Assembly (NCBI RefSeq): GCF_000935125.1
Contig: NZ_JRKI01000034.1
Coordinates: 670,318 to 734,317 of the forward strand
Length of the DNA stretch: 64,000 nt
Direction of reading: 5' to 3'
Source of the DNA: Streptomyces natalensis ATCC 27448
GTDB taxonomy: Bacteria > Actinomycetota > Actinomycetes > Streptomycetales > Streptomycetaceae
Position 1 is the first letter of the stretch, and each line of letters begins with the position of its first letter. This document shows positions 53,858 to 63,058 of this stretch, in pieces. The position numbers and the translations under genes are program-made. Under the pieces are notes generated by a model. It was not told where the DNA came from and did no database searches. It saw only the letters and a program-made list of their open reading frames with translations.

Positions 53858-54139
53858 GGGTGGCCTCTTCTACGAAATCGGGTCATGCGCTGCTGACGGT
53901 CAGGACCGGGATCCTCGGTGCGGACCGGGGGTCCGTGGTTCCATCGAGCCTGTTCATGTCTTGTTAACGCGGTTGGAAGTAGTGAACGCGCAGGGCACCC
54001 ACCCGGTGCAGTCACTGAAACCATGAAGCGGTTGGCTGGCCAAGCCACCCGTCTTGTAGATTCGAACGAAAGACGAGGCTCTGAAACCTCGCGGCATTCC
54101 ACCGGCCACACAAGACAGCAAAGAACGGCGGGCGAGGTC
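53858..54139. other. Divergent promoter region of xanthine dehydrogenase and pucR
   Basis: Relatively A/T-rich between 53950 and 54110. Two copies of GCGGTTGG (53969-53976 and 54028-54035, 59 bp apart) and an inverted CGAGG...CCTCG near 54075 are possible regulator sites. No AllR-type repeat is present. Confidence 0.5.
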
Positions 54140-55804
54140 ATGCGGCTCCGCGCACTCCTGGAAACCGACACTCTGGGCCTTCGGCTGCTCGGAGGCGAGG
54201 ACGAGCTGGACCGCACGGTACGGGGTGTGATGACCACCGACCTGCGCGACCCCAGCAGATATCTCTCCGGCGGCGAACTGGTCCTCACGGGCCTGGCCTG
54301 GCGCCGCGACCCCGAGGACTCCGAGCGGTTCGTCCGGATCCTGGCCTCCGCCGGGGTCGCCGGTCTGGCCGCCGGCGAGGCCGAGCTCGGGGCGGTGCCC
54401 GACGATCTGGTGGCGGCCTGTACACGGCACCGGCTGCCGCTGTTCTCGGTCGTCGAGGACGTCTCGTTCGCCTCCATCACCGAGTACGTCGTCCGCCAGG
54501 TCTCCAGCGAGCGGGCCGGCGACCTGGCCGCCGTGGTGGACCGGCACCGGCGGATGATGACGTCCGGGCCCGCGGGCGGCGGGCCTGAGGTGGTCCTGGA
54601 CCTGCTGGGCTCGGATCTCGATCTGCGGGCGTGGGTGCTCTCCCCCACCGGCCGCCAGATCGCCGGATCGACGCTGGCGGACTCCGGCCCGCAGCTGCCC
54701 GCCGAGCTCGGCGCCCGGCTCGCCGGGGAGCATCTGGCGGCCTCCCGCAGCGGCCGCCGCGGTCCCCACCGCGTCACCCTCGCCGGGGCCACCTACTCGC
54801 TCTTCCCGATCCGCTCCGACGGCCGTGACCTGCGGGAAACGGTGCTCTCCGACTGGCTGCTGGCCGTCGAGGCGGACGCCGGCGACTGGCCCGAGGAGCG
54901 CCTGGACCTGCTCAACGGCGTCACCCAGCTGATCGCCGTGGAACGCGACCGGCGCGATGCGGCGCGCACGGTGCGCCGGCGGCTCGCCCAGGAGGTGCTC
55001 GAACTCGTCCAGACCGGCGCCCCGCCCGCCGAGATCGCCGCCCGGCTGCGGGTGGCCGCCCCGGTGCTGCTGCCGGGTCTGGGCACCGCCCCGCACTGGC
55101 AGATCGTGGTGGCCCGGGTCGAGTGGGAGCGCGGAGAGGTCCCCGGCGGGCCGGTGGCCCAGACGCTGCTGGAGGAGGTGCTGGTCGATCCGGGGGCATT
55201 CGGGCCCGAACCGTCGGACCGGATCGCGGTGGCCCACACCGGCGACGAGGCGGTGGCCCTGGTGCCGCTGCCGGCCATCCCGGACGAGTCCGGCGAGGCC
55301 ACGATCTCCGGACTGCACGCCGACGCCCTGCTCGCCGTCGTCCAGGAGCCGCTCGGCCGGGGCCTGGACGCGGACGGCCGGCTCACCATCGGCGTCAGCG
55401 CCTCGGTGCACTCCGCCGAGGGGCTGCGCGGCGCCCTGGAGGAGGCCCGGCACGCCCGCCGGGTGGCCGCCGCCCGCAACGGCCGGGTGTGCGCCGCCGG
55501 CCACGAGGAGCTGGCCTCCCACGTCCTGCTGCTGCCCTTCGTCCCGGACGACGTCCGCCGCGCCTTCACCGCCCGCCTGCTGGATCCGCTGCGCGACTAC
55601 GACCGCCGGCACCGCGCCGAGCTGATCCCCACCCTGGAGGCGTTCCTGGACTGCGACGGCTCCTGGACCCGCTGCGCCACCCGCCTGCACCTGCACGTCA
55701 ATACGCTGCGCTACCGGGTCGGCCGGATCGAGCAGCTCACCGGCCGCGATCTGTCCCGCCTGGAGGACAAGCTGGACTTCTTCCTGGCCCTGCGGATGAG
55801 CTGA
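54140..55804 (+). CDS. pucR: PucR-family transcriptional regulator
   Basis: The 554-residue protein has an N-terminal PucR sensor domain (1 to about 125, VRGVMTTDLRDPSRYLSGGELVL), a central GGDEF-like CdaR segment (about 290-420) and a C-terminal helix-turn-helix (about 490-550, CATRLHLHVNTLRYRVGRIEQLTG). PucR-type proteins control purine catabolic genes, and this one is divergent from the xanthine dehydrogenase operon. ATG 54140 follows CGAGGTC; the open frame upstream crosses the promoter. Confidence 0.87.
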   Translation: MRLRALLETDTLGLRLLGGEDELDRTVRGVMTTDLRDPSRYLSGGELVLTGLAWRRDPEDSERFVRILASAGVAGLAAGEAELGAVPDDLVAACTRHRLPLFSVVEDVSFASITEYVVRQVSSERAGDLAAVVDRHRRMMTSGPAGGGPEVVLDLLGSDLDLRAWVLSPTGRQIAGSTLADSGPQLPAELGARLAGEHLAASRSGRRGPHRVTLAGATYSLFPIRSDGRDLRETVLSDWLLAVEADAGDWPEERLDLLNGVTQLIAVERDRRDAARTVRRRLAQEVLELVQTGAPPAEIAARLRVAAPVLLPGLGTAPHWQIVVARVEWERGEVPGGPVAQTLLEEVLVDPGAFGPEPSDRIAVAHTGDEAVALVPLPAIPDESGEATISGLHADALLAVVQEPLGRGLDADGRLTIGVSASVHSAEGLRGALEEARHARRVAAARNGRVCAAGHEELASHVLLLPFVPDDVRRAFTARLLDPLRDYDRRHRAELIPTLEAFLDCDGSWTRCATRLHLHVNTLRYRVGRIEQLTGRDLSRLEDKLDFFLALRMS

Positions 55805-55820
55805 CCGAGCCCGCGCCCTA

Positions 55821-55849
55821 CGGATCCCGTCGCCCCGCGGCGGGATCCG
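55821..55849 (+). terminator. Terminator candidate after pucR
   Basis: CGGATCCCG and CGGGATCCG pair around 11 bases, 17 bases beyond the stop. Confidence 0.6.
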
Positions 55850-55871
55850 CGCGTTTCCGGGCGGCCGGGTG

Positions 55872-55930
55872 CCGCCGCCCGCCGCCCGCCGCCCGCCGCC
55901 CGCCGCCCGCCGCCCGCCGCCCGCCGCCCG
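55872..55930. repeat. Heptanucleotide (CCGCCGC) repeat, about eight copies
   Basis: An uninterrupted run of the 7-bp unit CCGCCGC. The minus strand carries regularly spaced GGG runs that could form a G-quadruplex, and the copy number is likely unstable. Confidence 0.85.
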
Positions 55931-56184
55931 GGGCCCGGGTGAACGCACCGCGGTACGTCCGGCGGGGTACCCGATCGGGCGACATCGGCCGGGCGGCGTT
56001 CCCGCGTACGGGAGACCCCCGCTGCGCTGCGGCGCCACCGATCGGGGCCCGGCGGCGGGCCCGGCCGCCCTCCCGGTGATTGTGAAAACATTCACCCACC
56101 CCCTTGGCCGGGCCACGGAATTCGTGCTGAGATGCGCCCACTGCATCCAAATTCCCGCTCAATGGTGCGCTCGGGGAGGGCAAT

Positions 56185-57042
56185 GTGGCGGATACCGCCA
56201 TGCCAGGATCCGCAGAAGCCGCGGATTCCGTTACGTCCACGCAATCGGCGATCCCGCCGCCCACACGGCCCGCGGTACCGGCAGCCAGGCCGGACGCGGA
56301 CGACGATCCCCTCGACCGCGCGGTATGGCGGCTGCGCTCCCGCGGCTGCTGGGACGATGCCGCCGCCCTCCTGGAGCCGCACGCCGCCCGGCACGCCCCG
56401 GCGGCGCTGCGCCGCGCCGCCCTCCTCGTCGAGCGCTGCATGTTCACCGCCACCGGGTGGGCCGCGGCGGAGGAGGCGCTGCGTGCCGCCGAGGCGCTGG
56501 CGGGCGACGACGACGAGCGGGGCGACGCGGCCTGCGAACGCGGCCATCTCGCTTACGCGGCAACGGTGCTGGGCGTGCGCGACCGGGCCGACGAGGCCCG
56601 CTCCGCGCTCGGCCGGGCCGCCGCCCTGCTGGACCCCGCCGCGGCCGGCCGCCCGCTGCTGGACTTCCGCCGCGGGCTGATGGCCGAGCAACTGACCGAC
56701 AGCCCGGACGCGGCGCGCGCCGCCTACCGCCGCGCGCACGCCGGCGCCACCGCACAGGGCGACATCCTGCTGCTGTCGTTCACCTGGCGCCATCTGGCCG
56801 GCCTCGCGCTGCGTGACGGGGATCTGGCCGAGGCCCGGCACGGCTTCGCCGAGTCGCTGCGGATCCGGGAGGATCTGGGCTTCCTGGTCGGTACGGCGCC
56901 CGCGCTGGCCGCCCTGGCCGAGGCCGCCCCGGAGGAGGACGCGCCCCGGCTGCGCGCCGAGGCCGCCCGGCTGTTCCGGCTCATGGGCGGGGTGCCCACC
57001 TGGCTGGCCGATCACCTCTCGCCGGATACCGCAGCCACGTAG
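56185..57042 (+). CDS. Hypothetical helical-repeat (TPR-like) protein
   Basis: The 285-residue protein is Ala-rich and built of paired helices from residue 40 on; ARAAYRRAHAGATAQGD and LRDGDLAEARHGFAESLRIREDLG look like degenerate tetratricopeptide repeats. No catalytic motif is seen, and the first 40 residues are disordered. GTG 56185 has GGGGAGGG upstream. Probably a scaffold or regulator; partner unknown. Confidence 0.7.
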   Translation: MADTAMPGSAEAADSVTSTQSAIPPPTRPAVPAARPDADDDPLDRAVWRLRSRGCWDDAAALLEPHAARHAPAALRRAALLVERCMFTATGWAAAEEALRAAEALAGDDDERGDAACERGHLAYAATVLGVRDRADEARSALGRAAALLDPAAAGRPLLDFRRGLMAEQLTDSPDAARAAYRRAHAGATAQGDILLLSFTWRHLAGLALRDGDLAEARHGFAESLRIREDLGFLVGTAPALAALAEAAPEEDAPRLRAEAARLFRLMGGVPTWLADHLSPDTAAT

Positions 57043-57384
57043 CGCGCGGCACGGGAGGGGCGAAGGACCCACGGGGACGTGCGAAGGACCCACGGGGCAA
57101 GCGCGGCGGGCCCGGCCGGACGAAGCGGACCCGCCCGTTCCCCGTCAACCCCCCGTCGTCGGCCATGCGGCCCGGCGAGGCGATTGGCCGAAAAAGCGCG
57201 GCGAGCGCGGTGGATCGGCCGGGGTGCGGTGGCTGTTCGCTTGTGCGAGGCTCGGACACAGGTGCCGCGCCCCCGCCTCACGCGCCCCGAGAATGGCCGC
57301 AAGTCGCAGTGCGAGGCGGCGGCGGGGCCTGAATGCTGTTCGGGGACCAGCTCCCCTTTGGCACAGCCTTTCAGGAGGCCCAAC
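57043..57384. other. Intergenic region with a 17-bp direct repeat
   Basis: Two identical 17-bp copies of GCGAAGGACCCACGGGG start at 57060 and 57081, 21 bp apart (two helical turns). The remainder should hold the promoter of the methyltransferase-like gene; no gene is supported. Confidence 0.55.
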
Positions 57385-58260
57385 GTGGCAGCAGGAGTGT
57401 CCCAAACCACCGCCTCGACCGACTGGGGCAAGGCGCATTTCGAGGCGATCTACAACTGCCCCGATCCGCGCCGTTACTTCACCACTCTGCAACCCCTGGA
57501 CTACCAGATTCCGCATCACGGTCAGGCGGTCTTCCGCGCCGTGACCGAGACCCTGCGGCGCCGCCGCAGCGACCGCCCGCCGCTCGGCGTCGTCGACCTG
57601 TGCTGCTCATACGGGGTCAACGCCGCGCTGCTCAACCACCGGCTGTCCCTGAGCGACCTCTACGGCCGCTACGCCGGGCGCGCCCCGGGCTCCCCGGCGA
57701 CGGACCTGCTGGCCCAGGAGGACCGGACGTTCTTCGCCAAGCGTCGGCACCCCGGTGCGGCCCGGGTGATCGGCCTCGACTCCGCGGAACACGCCGTCGA
57801 CTACGCCCGCACGGTGGGCCTGCTCGACGACGGCTTCTCCGACAACCTCGAACTCACCGACCCCAGCGCGCCGTTGCGCAAGGCGCTGGCCGACATCGAC
57901 CTGATCACCGTCACCGGCGGCGTCGGCTACATCTCCGAGCGCACCTTCGCCCGGCTCCTCGACTGCGTCACCGCGCCGCCGTGGATCGCCGCGTTCGTGC
58001 TCCGTACCGTCTCCTACGACGGGATCGTCTCGCTGCTGGACCGCGCGGGACTGGTGACCCAGAAGCTCACCACGCGGACCTTCCGCCAGCGCCGGTTCGC
58101 CGACGGCGACGAGCGGCGGGCAGTGTACAAGGCGCTGGCCGCGCGGGGGCTGTCCACCGTCGGCAAGGAGGCCGACGGCTTCTACCACGCCGATCTGTAT
58201 CTCTCCCGGCCCGCCGCCGATGCCGAGGCGCTGCCGCTGGAGGAACTGCTGCCCGGCTGA
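57385..58260 (+). CDS. Class I SAM-dependent methyltransferase-like protein
   Basis: The 291-residue protein has a Rossmann-like start, LGVVDLCCSYGVNAALL near residues 67-83, in place of the usual glycine-rich motif I, and RVIGLDSAEHAVDYA near 129 as the acidic ribose-binding loop. LRTVSYDGIVSLLDRAGLVT near 215 resembles the C-terminal part of methyltransferases. GTG 57385 follows AGGAGG. The CCSYG variant makes function uncertain. Confidence 0.65.
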   Translation: MAAGVSQTTASTDWGKAHFEAIYNCPDPRRYFTTLQPLDYQIPHHGQAVFRAVTETLRRRRSDRPPLGVVDLCCSYGVNAALLNHRLSLSDLYGRYAGRAPGSPATDLLAQEDRTFFAKRRHPGAARVIGLDSAEHAVDYARTVGLLDDGFSDNLELTDPSAPLRKALADIDLITVTGGVGYISERTFARLLDCVTAPPWIAAFVLRTVSYDGIVSLLDRAGLVTQKLTTRTFRQRRFADGDERRAVYKALAARGLSTVGKEADGFYHADLYLSRPAADAEALPLEELLPG

Positions 58261-58290
58261 GCCCCCTGCGCCGGGCCCTCGGCAGGGGGC
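58261..58290 (+). terminator. Terminator after the methyltransferase-like gene
   Basis: GCCCCCTGC (58261-58269) pairs with GCAGGGGGC (58282-58290), directly after the stop codon. Confidence 0.7.
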
Positions 58291-58318
58291 CCGACCGGCT
58301 CAGCGCGGATCCCGCCCG

Positions 58319-58370
58319 CTCAGCGCGCGTGCCGTGCGACGGTGCTCAGCGCGCGTGCCGCGCGACGGAG
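58319..58370. repeat. 26-bp tandem duplication covering a gene 3' end
   Basis: Two copies start at 58319 and 58345 and differ at two positions. Each holds the stop codon and last codons of the GntR-family gene, so the outer copy is a spare 3' end. Confidence 0.8.
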
Positions 58371-59089
58371 AGGTGCTCGCGGGCGATGCGCTCGGCGACC
58401 GCGTACTCCTGGGCGATCAGCGCGTCCAGCAGCGCCGTGTGCTCGGCGGCGCCGGCCAGCAGTTCGGCCCTGCGCAGCCGGGCGCCGCCGGCCGGCCAGT
58501 GGGTGGCGCGCAGCAGTTCGTCGGTGACCTGGGTCAGCCGGTGGTTCCCGGTGAGCGAGATCAGCCCGCGATGGAAGGCGCGGTCCGCCTCGGCGTAGCC
58601 GGCCCGGTCGCCGTGGGCGGCGGCGCTCACCCCCGCCTCGGCCAGCGGACGCAGTTCCTCCCAGCGCTCCGGCTCCAGCGTGCCGGCCAGCCGGATGACC
58701 GCCGGGACCTCCAGCATCGCGCGCACCTCGGCCAGTTCGGCCAGGTCACGGGAGCTGCGTTCGCACACCCGGAAGCCGCGGTTGGGCACGACCTCGACGG
58801 CGCCCTCCCCGGCGAGCTGCTGCATGGCCTCGCGCACCGGGGTCGCGGAGACGCCGTAGCGCTCGGCGAGGACGGGGGCGGAGTAGACCTCGCCGGGGGC
58901 CAGCTCCCCGCCGACCAGCGCCTCGCGCAGCGCGGCCAGCACCTGGCCGCGTACGGAGTGCCGCTGCGGCCGGGGCGCCTGCCGGGGCACGGCCGAGCGG
59001 CGTCCGGGCTGCTGCGGCACGGCGGAACCGGCGTGCGCGGGCGCCCACGCGCGTGCGCGCGGTTCGCGCTCCGCTGTGCCCTGCTCCAT
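58346..59089 (-). CDS. GntR-family regulator, FadR/FCD subfamily
   Basis: The 247-residue protein has a winged helix (about 45-108, LAERYGVSATPVREAMQQLAGEG) and an FCD ligand domain (about 115-240, with the metal-site residues in EVRAMLE, DRAFHRGL and EHTALLDAL). The first 40 residues are Arg/Ala/Pro-rich and unconserved, so the true start could lie further in. It is divergent from the FhuF-like gene and an iron box lies between them. Confidence 0.85.
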   Translation of the reverse strand: MEQGTAEREPRARAWAPAHAGSAVPQQPGRRSAVPRQAPRPQRHSVRGQVLAALREALVGGELAPGEVYSAPVLAERYGVSATPVREAMQQLAGEGAVEVVPNRGFRVCERSSRDLAELAEVRAMLEVPAVIRLAGTLEPERWEELRPLAEAGVSAAAHGDRAGYAEADRAFHRGLISLTGNHRLTQVTDELLRATHWPAGGARLRRAELLAGAAEHTALLDALIAQEYAVAERIAREHLSVARHAR

Positions 59090-59185
59090 GGCGATACCTC
59101 AAGAATGTGACGGACGGTTCCCAGCACCATAGGCGCCCATGGCGCCGGTTCACACCTCAGCGGGCACGGGTAGAGTCCTTCGATA

Positions 59186-59200
59186 AGGTAAGGCTTACCT
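59186..59200. promoter_or_regulatory. Iron box (DmdR/IdeR-type operator)
   Basis: AGGTAAGGCTTACCT has perfect 7-bp arms around one base and matches the core of the TTAGGTTAGGCTAACCTAA iron box bound by DtxR-family repressors. It lies 30 bp before the FhuF-like ATG. Confidence 0.8.
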
Positions 59201-59230
59201 GCTAACGATCGCGATTCGGTGGTCTCCCGC

Positions 59231-60070
59231 ATGACGTCTGCCCCCGCCGCCCCGCCGCTCTCCTCGCCCCTCGCCGCCGCGTACGCCCGGCTGTCCGAGG
59301 TGTTCCCCGGTCTGCGGGTGACGGAGTGGGACGGTGCGCCTCCGGGCGGGCCGGGCTGGGTGTGCGCGGCCGGTCTGGCGGCCGGGGGTGAGACCCTCGA
59401 CACGTTTCTGGCGGCGGACGACGCGCAGATCGTGCAGGACTACGGACAGCGCGCCCGCCCCGACGTCGTCGCGAGCTTCGCGCTGCACCGCTACGCCTGG
59501 CCGGCGTGCCTGCTGTTCACCCTCCCCTGGTTCCTGCACCGGCGGGTGCCGCAGCTGCCCGTCCAGGACGTCTGCTTCCGGCGGGACGTGGGCCGGATGG
59601 CGGTACGGGCGCGCTCGTTCGCATGCCTGCCCGGCGATCCGGCGGCGGCGCTGCCCGGCGCCCGGGTCGTCGCGGACGAGGAGGCGCTGCGCGGCGAGCT
59701 GCGGGCGGCGGTGGCCGGGCATCTGGGGCCCGTGCTCCAGGGCTTCCGCGCCCGGATGCGGCGCGGTCCGCGGGCGCTGTGGGGCATGGCATCGGACGAG
59801 ATCGTCGAGGGCCTGTGGTACCTCGGGCATCTGCTGGGCGAGGAGCGGCGCGCGGTGGCGGAGCTGGAGCGGCTGCTGCCGGGGGCGACCGCCCCGTACA
59901 TCGGCGGCGCGGCCTTCCGTACGCTCACCGGACCTAACGGCCAGGCGCTGCCCACCCGCGACCGCGCCAGCTGCTGCATGTTCTACACGCTGCGCCCCGA
60001 GGACACCTGCGTCACCTGCCCCCGCACCTGCGACGCGGACCGCATCACCCGCCTCACCGCAACCAGCTGA
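59231..60070 (+). CDS. FhuF-like (2Fe-2S) siderophore-iron reductase
   Basis: The 279-residue cytoplasmic protein ends in a Cys-Cys-x10-Cys-x2-Cys cluster motif (about 256-270), the hallmark of FhuF-type ferric-siderophore reductases that release iron after import. The central helical part (LWYLGHLLGEERRAVAEL) is as in the family. Both GTG 59219 and ATG 59231 are in frame; ATG gives the better N-terminus. The iron box directly upstream predicts induction under iron limitation. Confidence 0.83.
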   Translation: MTSAPAAPPLSSPLAAAYARLSEVFPGLRVTEWDGAPPGGPGWVCAAGLAAGGETLDTFLAADDAQIVQDYGQRARPDVVASFALHRYAWPACLLFTLPWFLHRRVPQLPVQDVCFRRDVGRMAVRARSFACLPGDPAAALPGARVVADEEALRGELRAAVAGHLGPVLQGFRARMRRGPRALWGMASDEIVEGLWYLGHLLGEERRAVAELERLLPGATAPYIGGAAFRTLTGPNGQALPTRDRASCCMFYTLRPEDTCVTCPRTCDADRITRLTATS

Positions 60071-60275
60071 CCCGCGCAGCGCGCCCGTACGGGCCATCGA
60101 ATTCGAACCCAAATCCCCCTGTTGAACTGCACGTTCGACCTCCCGCCACCCATCTGCCGCTTCCTGCACTTCCTTGGCGTTCTCTTGCCCCGAAAGCGTC
60201 TGAGGGAGGGAGGAATTCCGCCAGGATGCCTCGCGAAACCGCGTACGCGCGAAGCTCTAGGCAAGGATTCCCAGA

Positions 60276-61361
60276 ATGAGAATGACCGACATATCGCTTG
60301 ATTGGCTGGTTCCGGCAGCCTTGCTGCTCGGCGCTGTCACAGCAGCCGTGGCGCTGGTCCTGCGCGGTAAACGCGCGGCCGGACAGCCGGCCGACGACTC
60401 GTGGGAGCGCAGCGAGGAACGCCGCCGCCGCAAGGAGGCGCTCTTCGCCTCGGCCTCGTATCTCCTGCTGTTCTGCTGTGCGGCGGTCGCCGCCGCGCTG
60501 TCCTTCCACGGTCTGGTCGGCTTCGGCGTCCAGAATCTCGGCCTGACCGGGGGCTGGGAGTATCTGGTCCCGTTCGGGCTCGACGGCGCCGCGATGTTCT
60601 GCTCCGTGCTGGCGGTCCGCGAGGCCAGTCACGGCGATGCGGCCCTCGGCTCCCGACTGCTGGTGTGGACGTTCGCGGGCGCCGCGGCCTGGTTCAACTG
60701 GGTGCACGCCCCGCGCGGCCTGGACCATGCGGGCGCACCGCAGTTCTTCGCCGGGATGTCGCTGTCCGCCGCGGTGCTCTTCGACCGTGCGCTCAAACAG
60801 ACCCGCCGGGCGGCGCTGCGCGAACAGGGCCTGGTGCCCCGTCCGCTGCCGCAGATCCGGGTCGTGCGCTGGCTGCGGGCGCCCCGCGAAACCTTCGCGG
60901 CCTGGTCGCTGATGCTGCTGGAGGGCGTACGGACGCTGGACGAGGCGGTCGAGGAGGTACGGGAGGACCGCCGGCAGAAGGAGCAGCGGCGGCTTCGGCG
61001 GCGCGAGCAGGTCAAGCTCGACCGGGCCCGGCTGCGGGCCTTCAACCGCCAGCACCGTTCGTGGGGACTGGGCAGAGGCGGCGGCCGGCTGACCGTCACC
61101 CAGGCCGCCGCGGCCACGGATATGGCCGACCGGGACTCGGCCATATCCCCGGAAACCCCGGAGCCGTTGCCCACATCAGGACCGCCGGTGCGCTCCCGCC
61201 CGGCCCTCAAGGCCGTGACCGGTACTGACCCGGTCGCCACCGCCGTCATGACCGAGCCACGACGGACGGTGGACCTCACGGCCGAGGACGACACCCAGAC
61301 GCTTCCCCGTCTGGACTCCCTCGAGGAGAAACTCGCCGCGATCGAGCAACGCTTCGCGTGA
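60276..61361 (+). CDS. DUF2637 (SpdB-like) membrane protein
   Basis: The 361-residue protein has four or five membrane helices in its first 170 residues (LVPAALLLGAVTAAVALVL, LLLFCCAAVAAAL, YLVPFGLDGAAMFCSVLAV, LLVWTFAGAAAWFNWVHA) and a long charged C-terminal tail with coiled-coil character (LDEAVEEVREDRRQKEQRRL). This is the DUF2637 layout found in actinomycete chromosomes and in spread proteins of conjugative plasmids. ATG 60276 or 60282 are both possible. No other plasmid gene is near. Confidence 0.82.
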   Translation: MRMTDISLDWLVPAALLLGAVTAAVALVLRGKRAAGQPADDSWERSEERRRRKEALFASASYLLLFCCAAVAAALSFHGLVGFGVQNLGLTGGWEYLVPFGLDGAAMFCSVLAVREASHGDAALGSRLLVWTFAGAAAWFNWVHAPRGLDHAGAPQFFAGMSLSAAVLFDRALKQTRRAALREQGLVPRPLPQIRVVRWLRAPRETFAAWSLMLLEGVRTLDEAVEEVREDRRQKEQRRLRRREQVKLDRARLRAFNRQHRSWGLGRGGGRLTVTQAAAATDMADRDSAISPETPEPLPTSGPPVRSRPALKAVTGTDPVATAVMTEPRRTVDLTAEDDTQTLPRLDSLEEKLAAIEQRFA

Positions 61362-61403
61362 GCGGCGGCGGACCGCGCCGGGCCCACACCCCCGAACGCC
61401 GGC

Positions 61404-61877
61404 TCAGGCAGGTCCGCCGCCCAGCTCGAACCACACGCTCTTGCCCACCCCGTGGGACCGTATGCCCCACGCGTCCGCTAACGAGCGGACCAGCAGCAGC
61501 CCCCGCCCGGACGTCCCGTCCGTGGTCGCCGCTCTGGGCTCGGGGCGCCCGGAGACAAAATCGCGCACCTCCACCCGCAGCCGGTCCCCGACCGTCGCGG
61601 TGACCATGGCGCCGCCCTCCGCATGCACCAGCGCATTGGTGACCAGCTCACTGGTCAGCAGCGTCGCAACCTCCGCGACCTCGCCGTTCCTGGGCCCCGC
61701 CCAGTGGCTGAGCAGCTGCCGCAGCTCGCGGCGCACCTCGCCGACGGCCCTCAGATCCGCATGGCGCACCGTACGTCTGAGCACCCCCGGCGCCCGCGCG
61801 GCGATCCCCCCGCCGCGGGTCCCCTCGCCCGCGTCCTGCCAACCGTCCCGTCCCTCGCGCCGCACAGGCTGACGCAT
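61404..61877 (-). CDS. Anti-sigma-factor-type ATP-binding protein (HATPase_c)
   Basis: The 157-residue protein is a lone GHKL ATPase like SpoIIAB/RsbW: N-box ELVTNALVHA near residue 77, a D-x-G-like region, and the GRGLLLVRSLADAWG loop near 124. Streptomyces have many such proteins, which bind sigma or anti-anti-sigma factors. ATG 61877 follows GGAGAGG. No sigma-factor gene adjoins, so the partner is unknown. Confidence 0.82.
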   Translation of the reverse strand: MRQPVRREGRDGWQDAGEGTRGGGIAARAPGVLRRTVRHADLRAVGEVRRELRQLLSHWAGPRNGEVAEVATLLTSELVTNALVHAEGGAMVTATVGDRLRVEVRDFVSGRPEPRAATTDGTSGRGLLLVRSLADAWGIRSHGVGKSVWFELGGGPA

Positions 61878-62126
61878 GCCTCTCCCCCGCCCCCAACAAA
61901 CGACCGGCGCTCTCACTCGAACAGCCTCACGCTCATGCATGCCCATCCGGCCGGACGCCATGCTTCGGCCGGCGTCCTCGGGGAGGACAGCGTTGCAGGG
62001 GACCGACGGCGTGCTGGATGGCGGGGTTGGCAACTGCTCGCACCCGAGGTTGTGTGAGCTTTGTCAGTGGGGGCCGGTAGGTTCGTGGTGTCCGTGGTCC
62101 ACGGGATTTCGAGGGGAGGGCGCTGG

Positions 62127-62918
62127 GTGCATCAGCAGGAATTGCGTCTGATCGAGGCACCGTTCGTCGTAAGCGGCCCTTCCGGCGTGGCGGTCCGTAC
62201 GCGTCTGAAGGACTTGACGGCTGAGGATGAGAAGGTCCTGGCGATGGTGGGCGCGCATCTCGGCTCGCTGGCGTCGCAGGATCTCAAGGCCCGCTGCGCG
62301 GACGGGCTGGAACACTCCGCGGACACGTGGGCGGCTCGCAAACGGGAACTGACGCCGGTGTCGTCGTCGCGCTGGGCTGGGACGGTCACGAAGGCGTCAC
62401 ACGACCAGTGGGCGCTGGCCCGACGTGGCCAGCTCGCACACATCCAGTCGCTTGAGGCCGGGATCAAGACCGTCGCGCAGCGGCTATCGCTCCCAGTTGG
62501 TGAGAAGGGCAGCAAGAAGACGCCGGGCGGGAGTGGCACGCCAAGACCCGCCGCCTGGCGGCACTTGAGCACCGGCTGGAGGCGGAGTGGGCCGACCGCG
62601 AGGCCGGGGTCGTACACGTCGTGCGCGGTGGCAAGCGGCTGCGGACGACGCGCCCAGGGGCACCCGATCCGGCGACGGACGACACCGCCCCACGACGACC
62701 AGAGCGATCGTCGTGGGCATCGGACCGTCCAGGCCGGACCGGAGGCCGCAGGGCATGAGGAATCCCGCCCCCGTATTCCCGGTCCGCGCACACGATGCGC
62801 CGGGACCGGATGCGGCGAGAACGCGGGGGACCAGGGTGCCCAACACCGTTCGGGGCACGCGGCTGAGCATGAGTTCTGGCGTCAGGACTCACTCCGCTCA
62901 GCCCTGAGGAACGGTTGA
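62127..62918 (+). pseudogene. Frameshifted TnpB-like transposase fragment
   Basis: From GTG 62127 (GGGGAGGG upstream) the frame resembles the N-terminal part of IS200/IS605-type TnpB proteins: VRTRLKDLTAEDEKVLAMVG, LTPVSSSRWAGTVTK and QRLSLPVGEK. Near 62525-62535 the match moves one base to another frame (EWHAKTRRLAALEHRLEAEW, HVVRGGKRLRTTR) and then decays; no catalytic DDE-like or RuvC core follows. It is a truncated, frameshifted relic. Confidence 0.7.
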
Positions 62919-63058
62919 GGCTGTCCCCGACGCCGCTGCACCCCCGCCCGCACCAGGATGTCCACGAACTGCTCGGCGACGGTCTGCCTGGGCATGACGG
63001 GGCTCCTCCCGACGGCGCTGCGCCCTTCGTTGGCTCTCGGCCCCGCCTACCCGCGCGG

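Larger units (their letters stand above)
55805..56184. other. Intergenic region with heptanucleotide repeat
   Basis: These 380 bases hold the pucR terminator hairpin, a 7-bp repeat tract (55872-55930) and the leader of the next gene, which is A/T-richer near 56080-56160. Confidence 0.6.

Noticed and set aside
55870..55932. Heptad-like peptide repeats in several frames
   Set aside because: They are translations of the CCGCCGC tract and not part of any supported gene.
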